Origin: Foetidibacter luteolus
GTDB lineage: Bacteria > Bacteroidota > Bacteroidia > Chitinophagales > Chitinophagaceae
Assembly: GCF_009650435.1 (NCBI RefSeq)
Contig: NZ_VVIP01000044.1
Location: 1 to 64,000, forward strand
Reading direction: 5' to 3'
DNA: 64,000 nucleotides
This document shows, piece by piece, positions 1 to 8,350 of the stretch. Below the pieces are notes generated by a model that saw only the letters and a list, made by a program, of their open reading frames with translations, did no database searches and was not told where the DNA came from. Every line of letters begins with the position of its first letter. Positions within the stretch are counted from its first letter, which is position 1. The position numbers and the translations under genes were made by a program.

Positions 1-1
1 G

Positions 2-208
2 CTGGAAAAGGGTGTGGATGTCAAATATATTAAGGATCTGCTGGGTCATGCGAGCCTGATGACCACGGAACGCTATTTACATGTTGCCAGGGAGAAACTT
101 GTTGTTATTGCCAGCCCGCTCGACTACCTTTTTAAACAGCCGGAGGCAAGTCCGCAAAACGGATTTGCGCAACTCAACGACAAAAAACAGAAAAACGTAA
201 CAAATTGA
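2..208 (+). CDS. Tyrosine recombinase, C-terminal end only (5' end outside window)
   Basis: The reading frame is open from the window edge and ends at TGA 206-208, so only the last 68 residues are visible. They carry the end of a tyrosine recombinase catalytic domain: an LLGH box supplying the third catalytic histidine, then T-x-E-R-Y-L-H-V with the nucleophilic tyrosine. The tail (ASPLDYLF) resembles the SPLDSL tail of the broken recombinase at 3887-4783, so both may be companions of IS91-type elements. The 3' neighbour is an unrelated orphan gene. The family assignment is sure; whether the upstream part is intact cannot be seen. Confidence 0.85.
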   Translation: MEKGVDVKYIKDLLGHASLMTTERYLHVAREKLVVIASPLDYLFKQPEASPQNGFAQLNDKKQKNVTN

Positions 209-289
209 TAATCATCACTATTGATACCGTAGTTTTTGGATATCCTGTACCCCCTAACCGCGGATATTAATAGTTATGTGCCATTCGAG

Positions 290-850
290 ATGAACTTCCT
301 TCAAAAAATATTCGGACATAAGCAACCTGACAAGCAATCGAACGAACCTGCTTCCCAGCCTCGTACAGTCGAGCAAATTCAGGAAGCCACAAACAGGCTT
401 TGGGCATTGCTTCGAGAGACCGTAGAATATTATAAGTCGGTTGCTTGTCCTTGTGCTTTTCCTCGTTTCATTCAATATACAAGCATTGACTGTCGGGAGA
501 CACATAACTCATTTTATACGAGCGAAACAGAAGGGTTCATTCAGACTTCGGGTGACTGTTTTGAAGGCAAAGAGATTGACAAAGACGACGAATGCTATAA
601 AGCAATATATACTTGCAAAACTTGTGGTTCGACATACCTCAACGCATGGAGCGACTTCAGCATACGGGTGAGCCGGACATACTTGAAGCCAATTGAACTC
701 AAAGCGAAACAAATTGGCGCTGACGCTGAGCAACCCACGCCTTTCTTTGTTGGACTGTTCGGACACAGTTATCCAGACAGGGCAGACTTTAAACATTTGG
801 GCTTTGACGAATTCCGAGGCTACGTCCGAGCATTGAAGAACGGCACATAA
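290..850 (+). CDS. Hypothetical protein with a C-terminal CxxC zinc-ribbon-like motif
   Basis: I do not recognise this 186-residue protein. I chose ATG 290, giving the N-terminus MNFLQKIFGHKQ, over a TTG at 236 in the same frame. A polar linker (about residues 10-30) is followed by a helical stretch, a CPC pair near residue 54, and a YTCKTCGS motif near residue 110 that looks like half of a zinc ribbon. It has no signal peptide or membrane segment. Its TAA stop lies at the first bases of a ~198-bp intergenic module (848-1045), an arrangement repeated after the next gene. Base composition is slightly lower in GC than the metabolic genes, which fits acquired DNA. Function unknown. Confidence 0.6.
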   Translation: MNFLQKIFGHKQPDKQSNEPASQPRTVEQIQEATNRLWALLRETVEYYKSVACPCAFPRFIQYTSIDCRETHNSFYTSETEGFIQTSGDCFEGKEIDKDDECYKAIYTCKTCGSTYLNAWSDFSIRVSRTYLKPIELKAKQIGADAEQPTPFFVGLFGHSYPDRADFKHLGFDEFRGYVRALKNGT

Positions 851-1045
851 CAACAGTTTTGCAATAGGCTGGCTGACGGAGGAGCGATCGGCAACAAATC
901 GCTAATCGGTAGCAGTCATCAGCAGGACGTTCACTAATCATCTTTTGTTTTTATTTTCATCTTTAGTAAACGTATCGACATTTGTATCGGCAGACGAAAC
1001 ACAGAAGTCCAGCCCATCGCAAAGCTGATAAATGTTGTATGTAAC
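848..1045 (+). repeat. Intergenic module R1 (~198 bp), 3'-linked to orphan gene
   Basis: This starts on the stop codon of the preceding gene with ATAACAACAG-TTTTGCAATAGG and ends in CCCATCGCAAAGCTG...GTTGTATGTAACC. The head, an inner CTAATCGG...CAGT..GC.GGACG block and the tail align with modules at 1656-1853 and, on the other strand, 20055-19857. All three are 198-199 bp. It has no ORF of its own. Identity was judged by eye and is diverged (roughly 55-65%). Confidence 0.55.
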
Positions 1046-1083
1046 CAATTAGCGACACTGCTTACATCAGCAGATAATTAATT

Positions 1084-1626
1084 ATGAGCGACCATAGTAT
1101 TTCAATTGTACCAAGACAATCGGTGTACCCTGACAAAGAAATTAAAGCAAAGGAAATTTTGGATTGGCTTGTTTCTCTTGACATAGTTAAGCCGACAACT
1201 TCAGACTGTATTTTAAGTTCCACTGACGGCTATCCAATTTCGGAAGGGGCAAGAACTGTATCAAGTGATCCAGATTTATTACCATTTGGCTTATGGACGA
1301 GTGGACTTGAAATAATAACAGAGCGACAAGTTTTCCATACAGGACAAAACGGAATGGAAGGACTTATCTGTCCTAATTGCAAACAAGACATTGCGAATGA
1401 GGATTGGGATTTTTTAAGTGAATGGGGCGACAATAAAAGTAACCATTTGACTTGTCCATTATGCAATGTTGCTACTGACATTCATCAATTCAAATTCACA
1501 CCTGAATGGGGGTTTAGCGACTTAGGATTTACGTTTTGGAATTGGTCAAGCTTGACCGATAGTTTTATTAGTGACTTCAAGCAGAAGTTAGGCTGCGACA
1601 TTAATTTGGTTTATACATGGATTTGA
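1084..1626 (+). CDS. Hypothetical protein with a four-cysteine zinc-ribbon
   Basis: A 180-residue protein that I cannot assign. Two CxxC pairs, CPNC at residues 96-99 and CPLC at 124-127, are spaced as in a zinc ribbon and probably bind one zinc ion. The N-terminal ~90 residues look like a small alpha/beta domain, and the C-terminus is aromatic (FWNWSS). It is soluble and has no signal peptide. It starts at ATG 1084, 38 bp after module R1, and is followed 29 bp after its stop by module R2. It is therefore the second member of a gene-module-gene-module array. AT-rich codon use suggests a transferred gene. Confidence 0.65.
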   Translation: MSDHSISIVPRQSVYPDKEIKAKEILDWLVSLDIVKPTTSDCILSSTDGYPISEGARTVSSDPDLLPFGLWTSGLEIITERQVFHTGQNGMEGLICPNCKQDIANEDWDFLSEWGDNKSNHLTCPLCNVATDIHQFKFTPEWGFSDLGFTFWNWSSLTDSFISDFKQKLGCDINLVYTWI

Positions 1627-1655
1627 CATACATCAACTGACTGACTTTGGCTACA

Positions 1656-1853
1656 TACAACAGGCGGTTTGGCAATATGGCGGGGCGACGAATATATGTT
1701 CAGCTTTTTGTTCACTAATCGGCTTCAGTTCCTGCCGACGAATAGCGCCGAGCAATAGAATAAACAATGAGCTTTTATTTATAAATTTAGCAGCGGTTAC
1801 GGGCTGACGATTTTCAAATGCCGCCACATCGCCAAGCCGTAGCCGTTGCAAGC
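1656..1853 (+). repeat. Intergenic module R2 (~198 bp)
   Basis: The head reads ACAACAGGCGGTTTGGCAA... followed by TATGGCGGGGCGACG, and the tail CCGCCACATCGCCAAG...CCGTTGCAAGC. The first ~125 bp align with R3 at 4856-4985. Tail and length match R4 (20055-19857, minus), whose tail also contains TCGCCAAGCCGT. The ends are imperfect inverted copies of each other (GCGGTTTGGC against GCCAAGCCGT). Reverse-strand ORFs through R2 and R3 share peptide similarity only because the DNA is repeated. Confidence 0.6.
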
Positions 1854-1943
1854 AATGCGGCAACTGGTCTCCCATTCGCAGGGGTTAGACAGAAAACATT
1901 TATCAAAGCATAGATTGACTTGAAGAAAAGCCCACATAGGCTT

Positions 1944-2010
1944 GACGTTCGCCGTTCATCTTTTGTACATTTTTTGTTCTTTGGTTTTTCAATTGGGCAT
2001 TTGTATCGGC
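1944..2010 (+). repeat. Partial copy of the R1 interior
   Basis: GACGTTC...TCATCTTTTGT at 1944-1966 and CATTTGTATCGGC at 1998-2010 match the same words inside R1 at 926-948 and 979-991, with the same spacing (54 and 53 bp between the two landmarks). It appears to be a truncated module copy. The rest of 1854-2703 is AT-rich with no convincing gene, apart from the hairpin at 2412-2468. Confidence 0.45.
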
Positions 2011-2411
2011 TGGACTTTTATTCAAGTCATTTTATGGCGGGACACAAACGCATTTTTAGGTCGGACACTGCGGACAGACAAAAACTAATTGCCGCATCGT
2101 TTGCAACGACCAACAACAGTTCTTTATTTTTTTTGCAGCAGCTTTTAGGTTGACAAAATCTGCTTCGCCAGACACCTGCTTTTTTTGCGGAGAAAAAGAT
2201 TGCAAGTTGCGTTTGTTGTTTGCGGCAGCTTTCGGTGGACACAGGACTTGTGGTTTGACACAATCAATTTTTGAAAAATGAAAATTTTGAAACCGTATTT
2301 TTTTTCGCAATTGCTTTTTGGCAGACAAAGAACATTTGCTTTTGTCAACATTGTCTTGTACGACAATTGACAAAAACAATTAGCAGGCTTCTAACTGAAT
2401 GCACTGCTTGC

Positions 2412-2468
2412 AACATATAGGGCTTAAACGAAGCGGAGCGCAGCGGAGGTTCGATTTAAGCCTATGTT
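2412..2468. repeat. Imperfect inverted repeat around a GC-rich loop
   Basis: The left arm AACATATAGGGCTTAAA and right arm TTTAAGCCTATGTT pair with a small bulge. The loop CGAAGCGGAGCGCAGCGGAGGTTCGA can itself form a hairpin. There is no T-run, so it is not a typical intrinsic terminator. It lies between the module array and the IS91 relic and may be an element end. Confidence 0.4.
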
Positions 2469-2703
2469 GACTGAAGCTTGGGTAGCCGTGCAAATTAGTT
2501 ATGGATTTTGAATGGAGCGAATGCCTGCATTGTAAAGATGCTGACGGGCTTGCCGGGTTGTTGATGTCGGCATTATTTATTTGGGTTAAGCTTTTTAAGG
2601 GTGTTCTCTATGCAAAGACAGTTCTTTTTGTGCCTGTAAAGGTTGTTTTTGTACGCCAGCTACAATAGGGTTCCATTTCAAAGGCCCCGCTTTGAAAAAA
2701 TAA

Positions 2704-3872
2704 TCAGCCATTTGTTTTCTGCTGTTGTGTTTTCCATTGGGCCATCATATCACAGGGAGGGCCGTTGGCGCCGAAACTTAACAGTGTTATCATTTTGCCT
2801 GTTTTGCAGCAGGGACACTGTTCTACATCAAAATGCAATTTTTCTTTGGTGATGATTTTCCAGTCCTGTTTTACTTTTTGTTGGGGCACTATGCCCATCT
2901 GCATTTGCTGCATTTTTAACCGCGGCCTGCAGCGGCTGGATAAAAACCCATAATGCCTTATTTTCCTGAAACCCTTTGGCAATATATGCAGGCAGAAACG
3001 CCGCAGGAACTCTTCCCCATCCAGCACCATCAGCTTTTGTTTGCTGCCATCGGCATAATCTTTATAGCTGAAGGTTACTTTTCCATTGTCAATGCTTTTG
3101 ATGCGGTGGTTGCTGATGGCTACTTTATGAGAATAACGCCCCAGGTATTCTATTACCTGTGCAGGCCCTCCAAAGGGTTGTTTGGCATATACCACCCACG
3201 CTTTATTGTATAATGTTTGCCGCAGGGTGGCATCCATGGCCAGGCCTTTGTTCTTCAACAACAACAGCAGGCCTTCCATGTACTTGTGCTTAAAAATGGG
3301 GCTCATCACTTTTGCCGGGAACAAAACCTGCCTTTGCTTTTGGCGGGTTTCCATACACCTGTATCATCTATACCACCACCTGGTACAATCATGTGCATAT
3401 GCGGGTGCAGGCTGAGGTTTTGCCCCCAGGTATGCAGCACACTGATTATGCCCGGTTGGGCGCCCGGGTGTTTTTCATCTCCTGCAAGCTGAACGATGGT
3501 ATCCTTACTGCACCGGAACAACAGGTTATACATCTCACGGGGATGGTGCAGGCAATAGCTGTTCAACTCCTGCGGCAGGGTGAATACCACATGAAGGTAA
3601 GTTGATGGCAACAGGTTTAACTGCCGGGCATCTATCCATCTTTCCCTGGCGGTATTTTGACATTTGGGACAATGACGATTACGGCAACTGTTATAGCTGA
3701 TGCGCAGGTGGCCGCAACTATCACATGCATCTACATGGCCGCCCATCGCTGCCGTACAGCATTGCTCTATGGCATGCAGTGCAGACAGGTGCTGTTTAAG
3801 CGGATGATGTTGATGGATGAAGGATGCTTTGTACAAGCTTACCACCTGCGCCAGTTCATATACCGGCTTCAT
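2704..3872 (-). pseudogene. IS91-family (Y2/HUH) transposase, single frameshift
   Basis: Rolling-circle-type transposase read in two overlapping frames (3872-3306, then 3354-2704). The N-terminal part has the zinc-finger-like C..C..C-RNRHCPKC block and an HPHMHMIVPGGG HUH motif, which binds the catalytic metal. The second part has the YLGRYSHKVAIS tyrosine motif and a C-terminal CPCC cluster. The frames meet in a four-base T run (A run at 3323-3326 on the plus strand). One extra T would restore GRF-LFPAKV, the wording expected in the family. The total, about 385 residues, is near full length. The break could be a true mutation, a sequencing error or, less likely, programmed slippage. The decayed recombinase directly upstream supports a dead element. 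Confidence 0.85.
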
Positions 3873-3886
3873 ATTGTGCAGATGGT

Positions 3887-4783
3887 TTACTTGATGTTAT
3901 ACAGGCTGTCCAACGGACTATGCGCCGGTTTTATCTTTACCTGTGCCACATGCAGGTACACCAGTGTGGTCATCACGTCTGCGTGCCCCAGCAGGTGTTG
4001 TATGGTATGTATGTCTATACCGTCTTCCAGCAAATGGGTGGCGTAGCTGTGGCGGAGGGTATGCATGCTTACCTGTTTTTTGATATTGGTTTTTTGCAAA
4101 GCTTCGGTGATGATGTACTGTATGCTGCGTTCGCCCATGGGTTCCGCGGAGGTAAGACCTTCAAACAAATACACCTGCGGCTTCACTTCCTGCATGTAAA
4201 GGGGCAGCTTGCGGGCGATGAATTTGGAGAGGCCTACATACCGGTTTTTTTTGCCTTTGCCCAGGCGGATATGGATTTGGTTGCGCTGCACATCTACATC
4301 CGTTATCTTGAGCAGCCGCAGTTCATTCATCTGCAGCCTGCGTAGGCAAAGGTTAACAGGAAGCGGTGCTTTAAGGTGCGGGGGCTTTGAACAACTCTTT
4401 GCATTCCTGTTTGGATAACACGACAGGCAGCTTCTTTTCTTTCTTTACAGGCGGCATCTGGATGGCCTTATCTTACTATTAAACAGCCGGAACCAGTAAC
4501 GCAGCGCAAAAACCGCATGCTTGAAATAGGTAAGGGAACATTGCTCATGCACCATCATGCGGTAGAGGTAACTGTTAATCTCTTCTACCGTGACAAGGTG
4601 CGGCGGCCGGTTAAAATGAATAGCGATATACGCCAGGCTGCGGCTGTAATTTACCAGCAGGCTTTTACTGCTTTGTTCTATTGTTGCCTTTTCAATAAAT
4701 TTGGCGTATGCATCTGAAAAACCCGGTACGCCTTTCTTTGCCTGCGATACAACTGTGTTGTACTGTCTCTTGATGGAACTCAT
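3887..4783 (-). pseudogene. Tyrosine recombinase companion of the IS91 element, several frameshifts
   Basis: The N-terminal core-binding (SAM-like) domain is intact from ATG 4783 to about 4450. The frame then shifts near 4462, 4375 and 4335. Stitching the frames gives a linker rich in Lys/Pro, then HRFLLTFAYAG-LQMNELRLL, and the catalytic part HTLRHSYATHLL, LLGH and the tyrosine region TTLVYLHV. The arginine, histidine, arginine, histidine and tyrosine set is recognisable across the pieces. Bacteroidota IS91-type elements often carry such a recombinase upstream of the transposase, and here it ends 15 bp before the transposase start. At least three frameshifts mark it as non-functional. Confidence 0.8.
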
Positions 4784-4855
4784 AATGTAATGTTTTTGTT
4801 GAACCTATAAGTTCCGAATTTGGCATACGGCAGGAGAGGCTACCGAAGGTTTAGT

Positions 4856-4985
4856 TCAACATGGGGTTTTCTGCTATGCTGGCCGACAAATATGTGCTGA
4901 TCGTCCCGTTCGCTTATCGGCTGGAGTGCGGGCTTAACGTATAAAGCCCAGCAACAGAATATAACATCAAGAGTTATCTCCCGAC
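4856..4985 (+). repeat. Module R3, head portion
   Basis: TTCAACATGGGGTTTT...GGCCGACAAATATGTGCTGATCG..GTTCGCTTATCGGCTGGAGT...CCCAGCAACAGAATA aligns with the first ~125 bp of R2 (about 65% by eye). The shared tail is not clear here, although GAGTTATAATGAATTGTTGCAAC at 5076-5098 could be a diverged end. The copy lies between the recombinase relic and the SDR gene, and no plus-strand gene precedes it. Confidence 0.5.
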
Positions 4986-5150
4986 TGAAAGTTGTTACAT
5001 AAACATACCCATTGGCTGTACCTAATTTAGAAACTTGAATGTAAAATGTCCCTTGCTCTTCTAAGAGTCGAGGTTTCACGGCAGAGTTATAATGAATTGT
5101 TGCAACAGACTGTGAAAACCCTCCGAGACAAAAAGCAAATTGAGTTGGAG

Positions 5151-5984
5151 TTAAAAATCAGTTGACTGGCTTACATGCTTCCATTTTTCTAATTCCTGTA
5201 GTCGTTTTTCATCATTTGCTGCCACTGCAGCCACTGCATCTGACCCCAGCAAAAGCCGCAATGGCGGCTTCCCGGTGTTGACTATTGCTAAGATAGCCGC
5301 TGCTGCTTTGTCCGGGTCGCCAGGCTGGTTACCGTTATACTGCTGTTGAAACCATGCGGTTACACCCACCGTTTCTGCGTAGTCAGGCAATCCTGCTGCA
5401 ATGGTGTAAGACGCTCCCGCAAAGTCTGTCCTGAAACCGCCGGGTTCAATGATCGTTACTGCAACATTGAATGGCTGTACTTCTTTTGCCAATACTTCTG
5501 AAAAGCCTTCCACACCCCATTTTGCAGTAGCATATGCCCCTCTCCCGATTGGCCCTATTAGGCCGCCTACAGATGAAAATTGTACAATATGCCCTGACCT
5601 GTTTTTCCGCATAAAAGGTAACACTGCCTTCGTTAAGATGATAGTACCAAAAAGATTTGTTTCTATCTGCGCCCTGAAATCTTCCAGCGATGTTTCTTCT
5701 ATCGAGTTGATGTAGCCATACCCTGCATTGTTAACCAACACATCAATCCTGCCATATTTTTCAATGGCGGCGTGTACCGTTTCATTTGCATTAACGGCAT
5801 CAGTCACATCCAATTTTGCAATCGTTACCTGCTGAGGGTAATGCATTTTAAGGAAATCAATGTCACCGGTGTTGCGTGCTGTTGCAATTACATGGTCACC
5901 GGCATTGAGCGCGGCTTGCGTAAGTGCTTTTCCTAATCCTCTTGAAGAGCCTGTTATCAGCCATACTTTAAATCCTGTTGCCAT
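5151..5984 (-). CDS. SDR-family NAD(P)-dependent oxidoreductase
   Basis: A 277-residue classical short-chain dehydrogenase/reductase. The nucleotide-binding TGSSRGLG motif is at residues 11-18, NNAG marks beta-4, a serine lies in FSSVGG, and the catalytic Tyr-Lys pair is YATAK. Closest in style to the oxidoreductases of unknown substrate that act on ketones or aldehydes in the cytoplasm. It is the last gene of a minus-strand set with a pirin (35-bp gap) and an isochorismatase-like hydrolase, all divergent from a Crp/Fnr regulator. Starts at ATG 5984. The substrate cannot be read from the sequence. Confidence 0.9.
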   Translation of the reverse strand: MATGFKVWLITGSSRGLGKALTQAALNAGDHVIATARNTGDIDFLKMHYPQQVTIAKLDVTDAVNANETVHAAIEKYGRIDVLVNNAGYGYINSIEETSLEDFRAQIETNLFGTIILTKAVLPFMRKNRSGHIVQFSSVGGLIGPIGRGAYATAKWGVEGFSEVLAKEVQPFNVAVTIIEPGGFRTDFAGASYTIAAGLPDYAETVGVTAWFQQQYNGNQPGDPDKAAAAILAIVNTGKPPLRLLLGSDAVAAVAANDEKRLQELEKWKHVSQSTDF

Positions 5985-6019
5985 AACATTTGTTTAAGTA
6001 AATTTAATTGTAGCGCAAC

Positions 6020-6748
6020 TTAAGACTGGTTGCCGCTAAACATCCCGGTATCACTATATTTGGCGCCTTTTAATATTTGAAACATTAACAAATCACTTTC
6101 CTTAGCAGCTACAATACCGGGTGACTGTATATCCAACACTGCACTATCTCCTTTGCTTAACAATTGGTCGCCGATATCGATTGCCCCGTTAAAAACGTAC
6201 AGGAAATTAACCACTTCCGGTTCGGAAAAAGGAATATTTATTTTACTGCCTGCGCTGAGCCTGATGTCATAAATATTTGTTTGCGCACGCAATTGCAAAG
6301 GCGCTACTGCGGAGTTGCCTGCCACAAGCCGCCACTGATCAATACTGTGAACCTGATTAAACTGGTGAAATTGTACTGCAGGCGCAAGGCCGTTTTCAGA
6401 AGGCCGCATAAAGATCTGCAGCATTTCCACACCCTCCTCCGCTATTTCCTCATGCTCTATCCCAGCTCCTGCATTCATCATCATCAGCCTTGATGCGTTT
6501 AAATGTTCAGTATGTCCTTTGGTATCCTTATGTATTTGAGCACCCGATCTCATGTAGGAGAGAATCTCGTCATCCCTGTGCGGATGCATGGGCACCACGC
6601 CTGGTGGCCTGAAGAAGGCATGGTCAATCCGACCAATCGTTAAAAAACCGGTGTCGTTTGTATTCAATGCGGCACCAGGATAAAGGATGTCTATATGAAA
6701 AGGGCCGCCGCCGTAATTGCGTCTTTTAGATGCCTTGATGATTTTCAT
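6020..6748 (-). CDS. Pirin-family protein (bicupin)
   Basis: A 242-residue protein with the pirin N-terminal cupin: RIDHAFFRPPGVVPMHPHRDDEILSY contains the metal-binding HPHRD pair, and a further His-Glu pair lies in GAGIEHEE. The C-terminal half is the second, usually metal-free, cupin. Pirins bind Fe or other metals, and some cleave quercetin-like flavonoids; the actual role here is unknown. It sits between the hydrolase and the SDR in one likely operon (102-bp gap upstream, 35 bp downstream). Starts at ATG 6748. Confidence 0.9.
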   Translation of the reverse strand: MKIIKASKRRNYGGGPFHIDILYPGAALNTNDTGFLTIGRIDHAFFRPPGVVPMHPHRDDEILSYMRSGAQIHKDTKGHTEHLNASRLMMMNAGAGIEHEEIAEEGVEMLQIFMRPSENGLAPAVQFHQFNQVHSIDQWRLVAGNSAVAPLQLRAQTNIYDIRLSAGSKINIPFSEPEVVNFLYVFNGAIDIGDQLLSKGDSAVLDIQSPGIVAAKESDLLMFQILKGAKYSDTGMFSGNQS

Positions 6749-6850
6749 TGTTGATTTTTTAACTGATGAATATTTGATCGTAACATCAAATATTTAAATA
6801 ACAGTGTGTGCCATGCAACCTGGGATCGCACACACTGTGATAAGAATTGA

Positions 6851-7426
6851 TTAATGGTAATTTAAAATTCCCATCAATTTTTGGCCGTTAGGGCTTGTCC
6901 AGTCAATGGCCAGTTCTGAAATGATCTGGTCTACTGTAGTAATGGCAGCACCTGCCTCACGCATTCTTTGCAATGCTAATTCGTCGCCATATTTAGTGTA
7001 AGATGCAGAAGAGTCTGCAGCCACCTGCACATCGTAACCTTCGTCTAACATTTGAAGCACCGGGAACAACACACAAATTTCAGTGGTGATACCTGCCACA
7101 AACAGTTTCTTACGGCCCAGCGCTTTTACTGCATTGTTGAAGCCTTCATGATGCATGGCATTCACAATGCCCGGGCGCTGGATTCTTGCTGCGAATGCTT
7201 TAGGTAAGATCTGTTCCAGTTCAGGTATCAACGGGCCCTGTACATTTGTTTCCATGCTTGAGGTGAGTGCAACCGGTAGATTCAATGCGGCAGCAATCTT
7301 GGCCAGCTTAATGGCATTTTGTTTTACAAGATTTACGTCGTGTGAGTGTGTCCACCCCATGGTGCCTGTCTGGTGATCAATAAGCAGCATGGCTGCGTTG
7401 TCTGGATTGAATGCATTTTTGTGCAC
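6851..7426 (-). CDS. Isochorismatase/cysteine hydrolase family protein (YcaC-like)
   Basis: The core holds LLIDHQTG with the catalytic aspartate and AGITTEICV with the catalytic cysteine, as in YcaC-type cysteine hydrolases. The central region (FAARIQRPGIVNAMHHEG) also follows that family. The frame is open up to a TTG at 7483, but the family N-terminus (about FNPDNAAMLLIDHQ) makes GTG 7426 the more natural start, giving 191 residues. It is the first gene of the hydrolase-pirin-SDR set and divergent from the regulator at 7622, with a ~190-bp shared upstream region. Hydrolysis of a small amide or similar is inferred; the substrate is unknown. Confidence 0.8.
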   Translation of the reverse strand: MHKNAFNPDNAAMLLIDHQTGTMGWTHSHDVNLVKQNAIKLAKIAAALNLPVALTSSMETNVQGPLIPELEQILPKAFAARIQRPGIVNAMHHEGFNNAVKALGRKKLFVAGITTEICVLFPVLQMLDEGYDVQVAADSSASYTKYGDELALQRMREAGAAITTVDQIISELAIDWTSPNGQKLMGILNYH

Positions 7427-7621
7427 GATTGATAATTTTTTTGTTATTAATTTGTTTTTTAAAATTGTAATTGTTCGTATCAATTACGATGTAAAATTGC
7501 ACTGCGATGAATGCTCAAAACGATGACCGACGGCAAATAAAAACGTTGACCTGCGTCAACAAAAACGGGTTGAGCAAATGCTGTGATTGATAATGTGTGC
7601 ACATGATTAAAGAATGATTTT

Positions 7622-8200
7622 ATGTACGAGAGCCTGTTTAACTACATCAGTTTATATTCCACCGAAAGTCTTTCAGAAACTGAAAAGGAGTTGATAAAAA
7701 GTATTTGGGAACCAAAGCGGCTTAAGAAGCATCAATTCTTTCTTGAGGAAAACAAAGTGTGCACCTACACAGGTTTTATTCTCAAAGGCGCACTGCGACA
7801 ATACCGGGTGGATAATGTCGGCGTAGAACACATCATTCAATTAGCCATTGAAAACTGGTGGGTGGCAGATCGTGACAGTTTCTTTAACAGAACGCCTTCT
7901 AAATACTACATAGATGCCTGGGAAACTACTCAACTGCTTATTATGCACCGTGATAACCTGGATGCATTTTTAAAAATACCTGCAGTAAAAGAAATGTTTT
8001 GGGAGATGAACCAGAAGAATCACATTGCTTCGCAAAAAAGGCTGGATGACGCGATGAATTTATCAGCCGCAGGCAAGTATCATAATTTCCAGGATCAATA
8101 TCCTGAGCTGATACAACGCTTTCCCCAGCACCAAATTGCTTCCTACCTAGGTATAGCTAAGGAAACATTGAGCCGGCTCCGAAGGCCTAGCGCTAAATAA
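7622..8200 (+). CDS. Crp/Fnr-family transcriptional regulator
   Basis: A 192-residue protein with an N-terminal cyclic-nucleotide-binding-like beta barrel (KHQFFLEENKVCTYTGFILKGALRQYR) and a C-terminal winged helix-turn-helix (HQIASYLGIAKETLSRLRR). It belongs to the Bacteroidota type of Crp/Fnr regulator that lacks the usual cAMP-binding residues. Being divergent from the hydrolase-pirin-SDR genes, it probably controls them. A perfect 21-bp inverted repeat follows its stop. Starts at ATG 7622. Confidence 0.9.
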   Translation: MYESLFNYISLYSTESLSETEKELIKSIWEPKRLKKHQFFLEENKVCTYTGFILKGALRQYRVDNVGVEHIIQLAIENWWVADRDSFFNRTPSKYYIDAWETTQLLIMHRDNLDAFLKIPAVKEMFWEMNQKNHIASQKRLDDAMNLSAAGKYHNFQDQYPELIQRFPQHQIASYLGIAKETLSRLRRPSAK

Positions 8201-8215
8201 AGGCTGGTATCTTAT

Positions 8216-8259
8216 CCCCTTACTTTGGCGCAAGCGTCCGCTTGCGCCAAAGTAAGGGG
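8216..8259. terminator. Perfect 21-bp inverted repeat with 2-nt spacer
   Basis: CCCCTTACTTTGGCGCAAGCG (8216-8236) and its exact complement (8239-8259) are separated by TC. It lies 16 bp after the Crp/Fnr stop and could act as a bidirectional transcription stop. It lacks a clean T-run on either side, so an element-derived palindrome is also possible. Confidence 0.6.
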
Positions 8260-8350
8260 AATAGCAACAAAGAATTTTGTAGAAATTATTAGTAACAATG
8301 CCCGTTGCGAAAGGAAACTACTCAACTACTGTGTGGATTTGCCGTCAGCC

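Larger units (their letters stand above)
2704..4783 (-). mobile_element. Decayed IS91-type element (recombinase plus transposase); ends not defined
   Basis: The two pseudogenes read in the same direction and form one unit. IS91-type elements lack long terminal inverted repeats and I could not place their oriIS and terIS ends, so only the coding part is given. Confidence 0.6.

Noticed and set aside
848..1853. Reading the modules as integron attC sites
   Set aside because: They are near attC in length, but the terminal core words do not match RYYYAAC/GTTRRRY and no integron integrase signature (the extra IntI patch) is visible.
1651..1875. Minus-strand ORF (74 codons) as a gene
   Set aside because: It runs through module R2 and resembles an ORF in R3 only because the DNA is repeated. 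No start context or family was seen.
3306..3354. Programmed frameshift in the IS91 transposase
   Set aside because: Only a four-base T run with no downstream hairpin or slippery heptamer, and the adjacent recombinase is decayed.
4840..5079. Minus-strand ORF (79 codons) as a gene
   Set aside because: Same reason, as it covers module R3.
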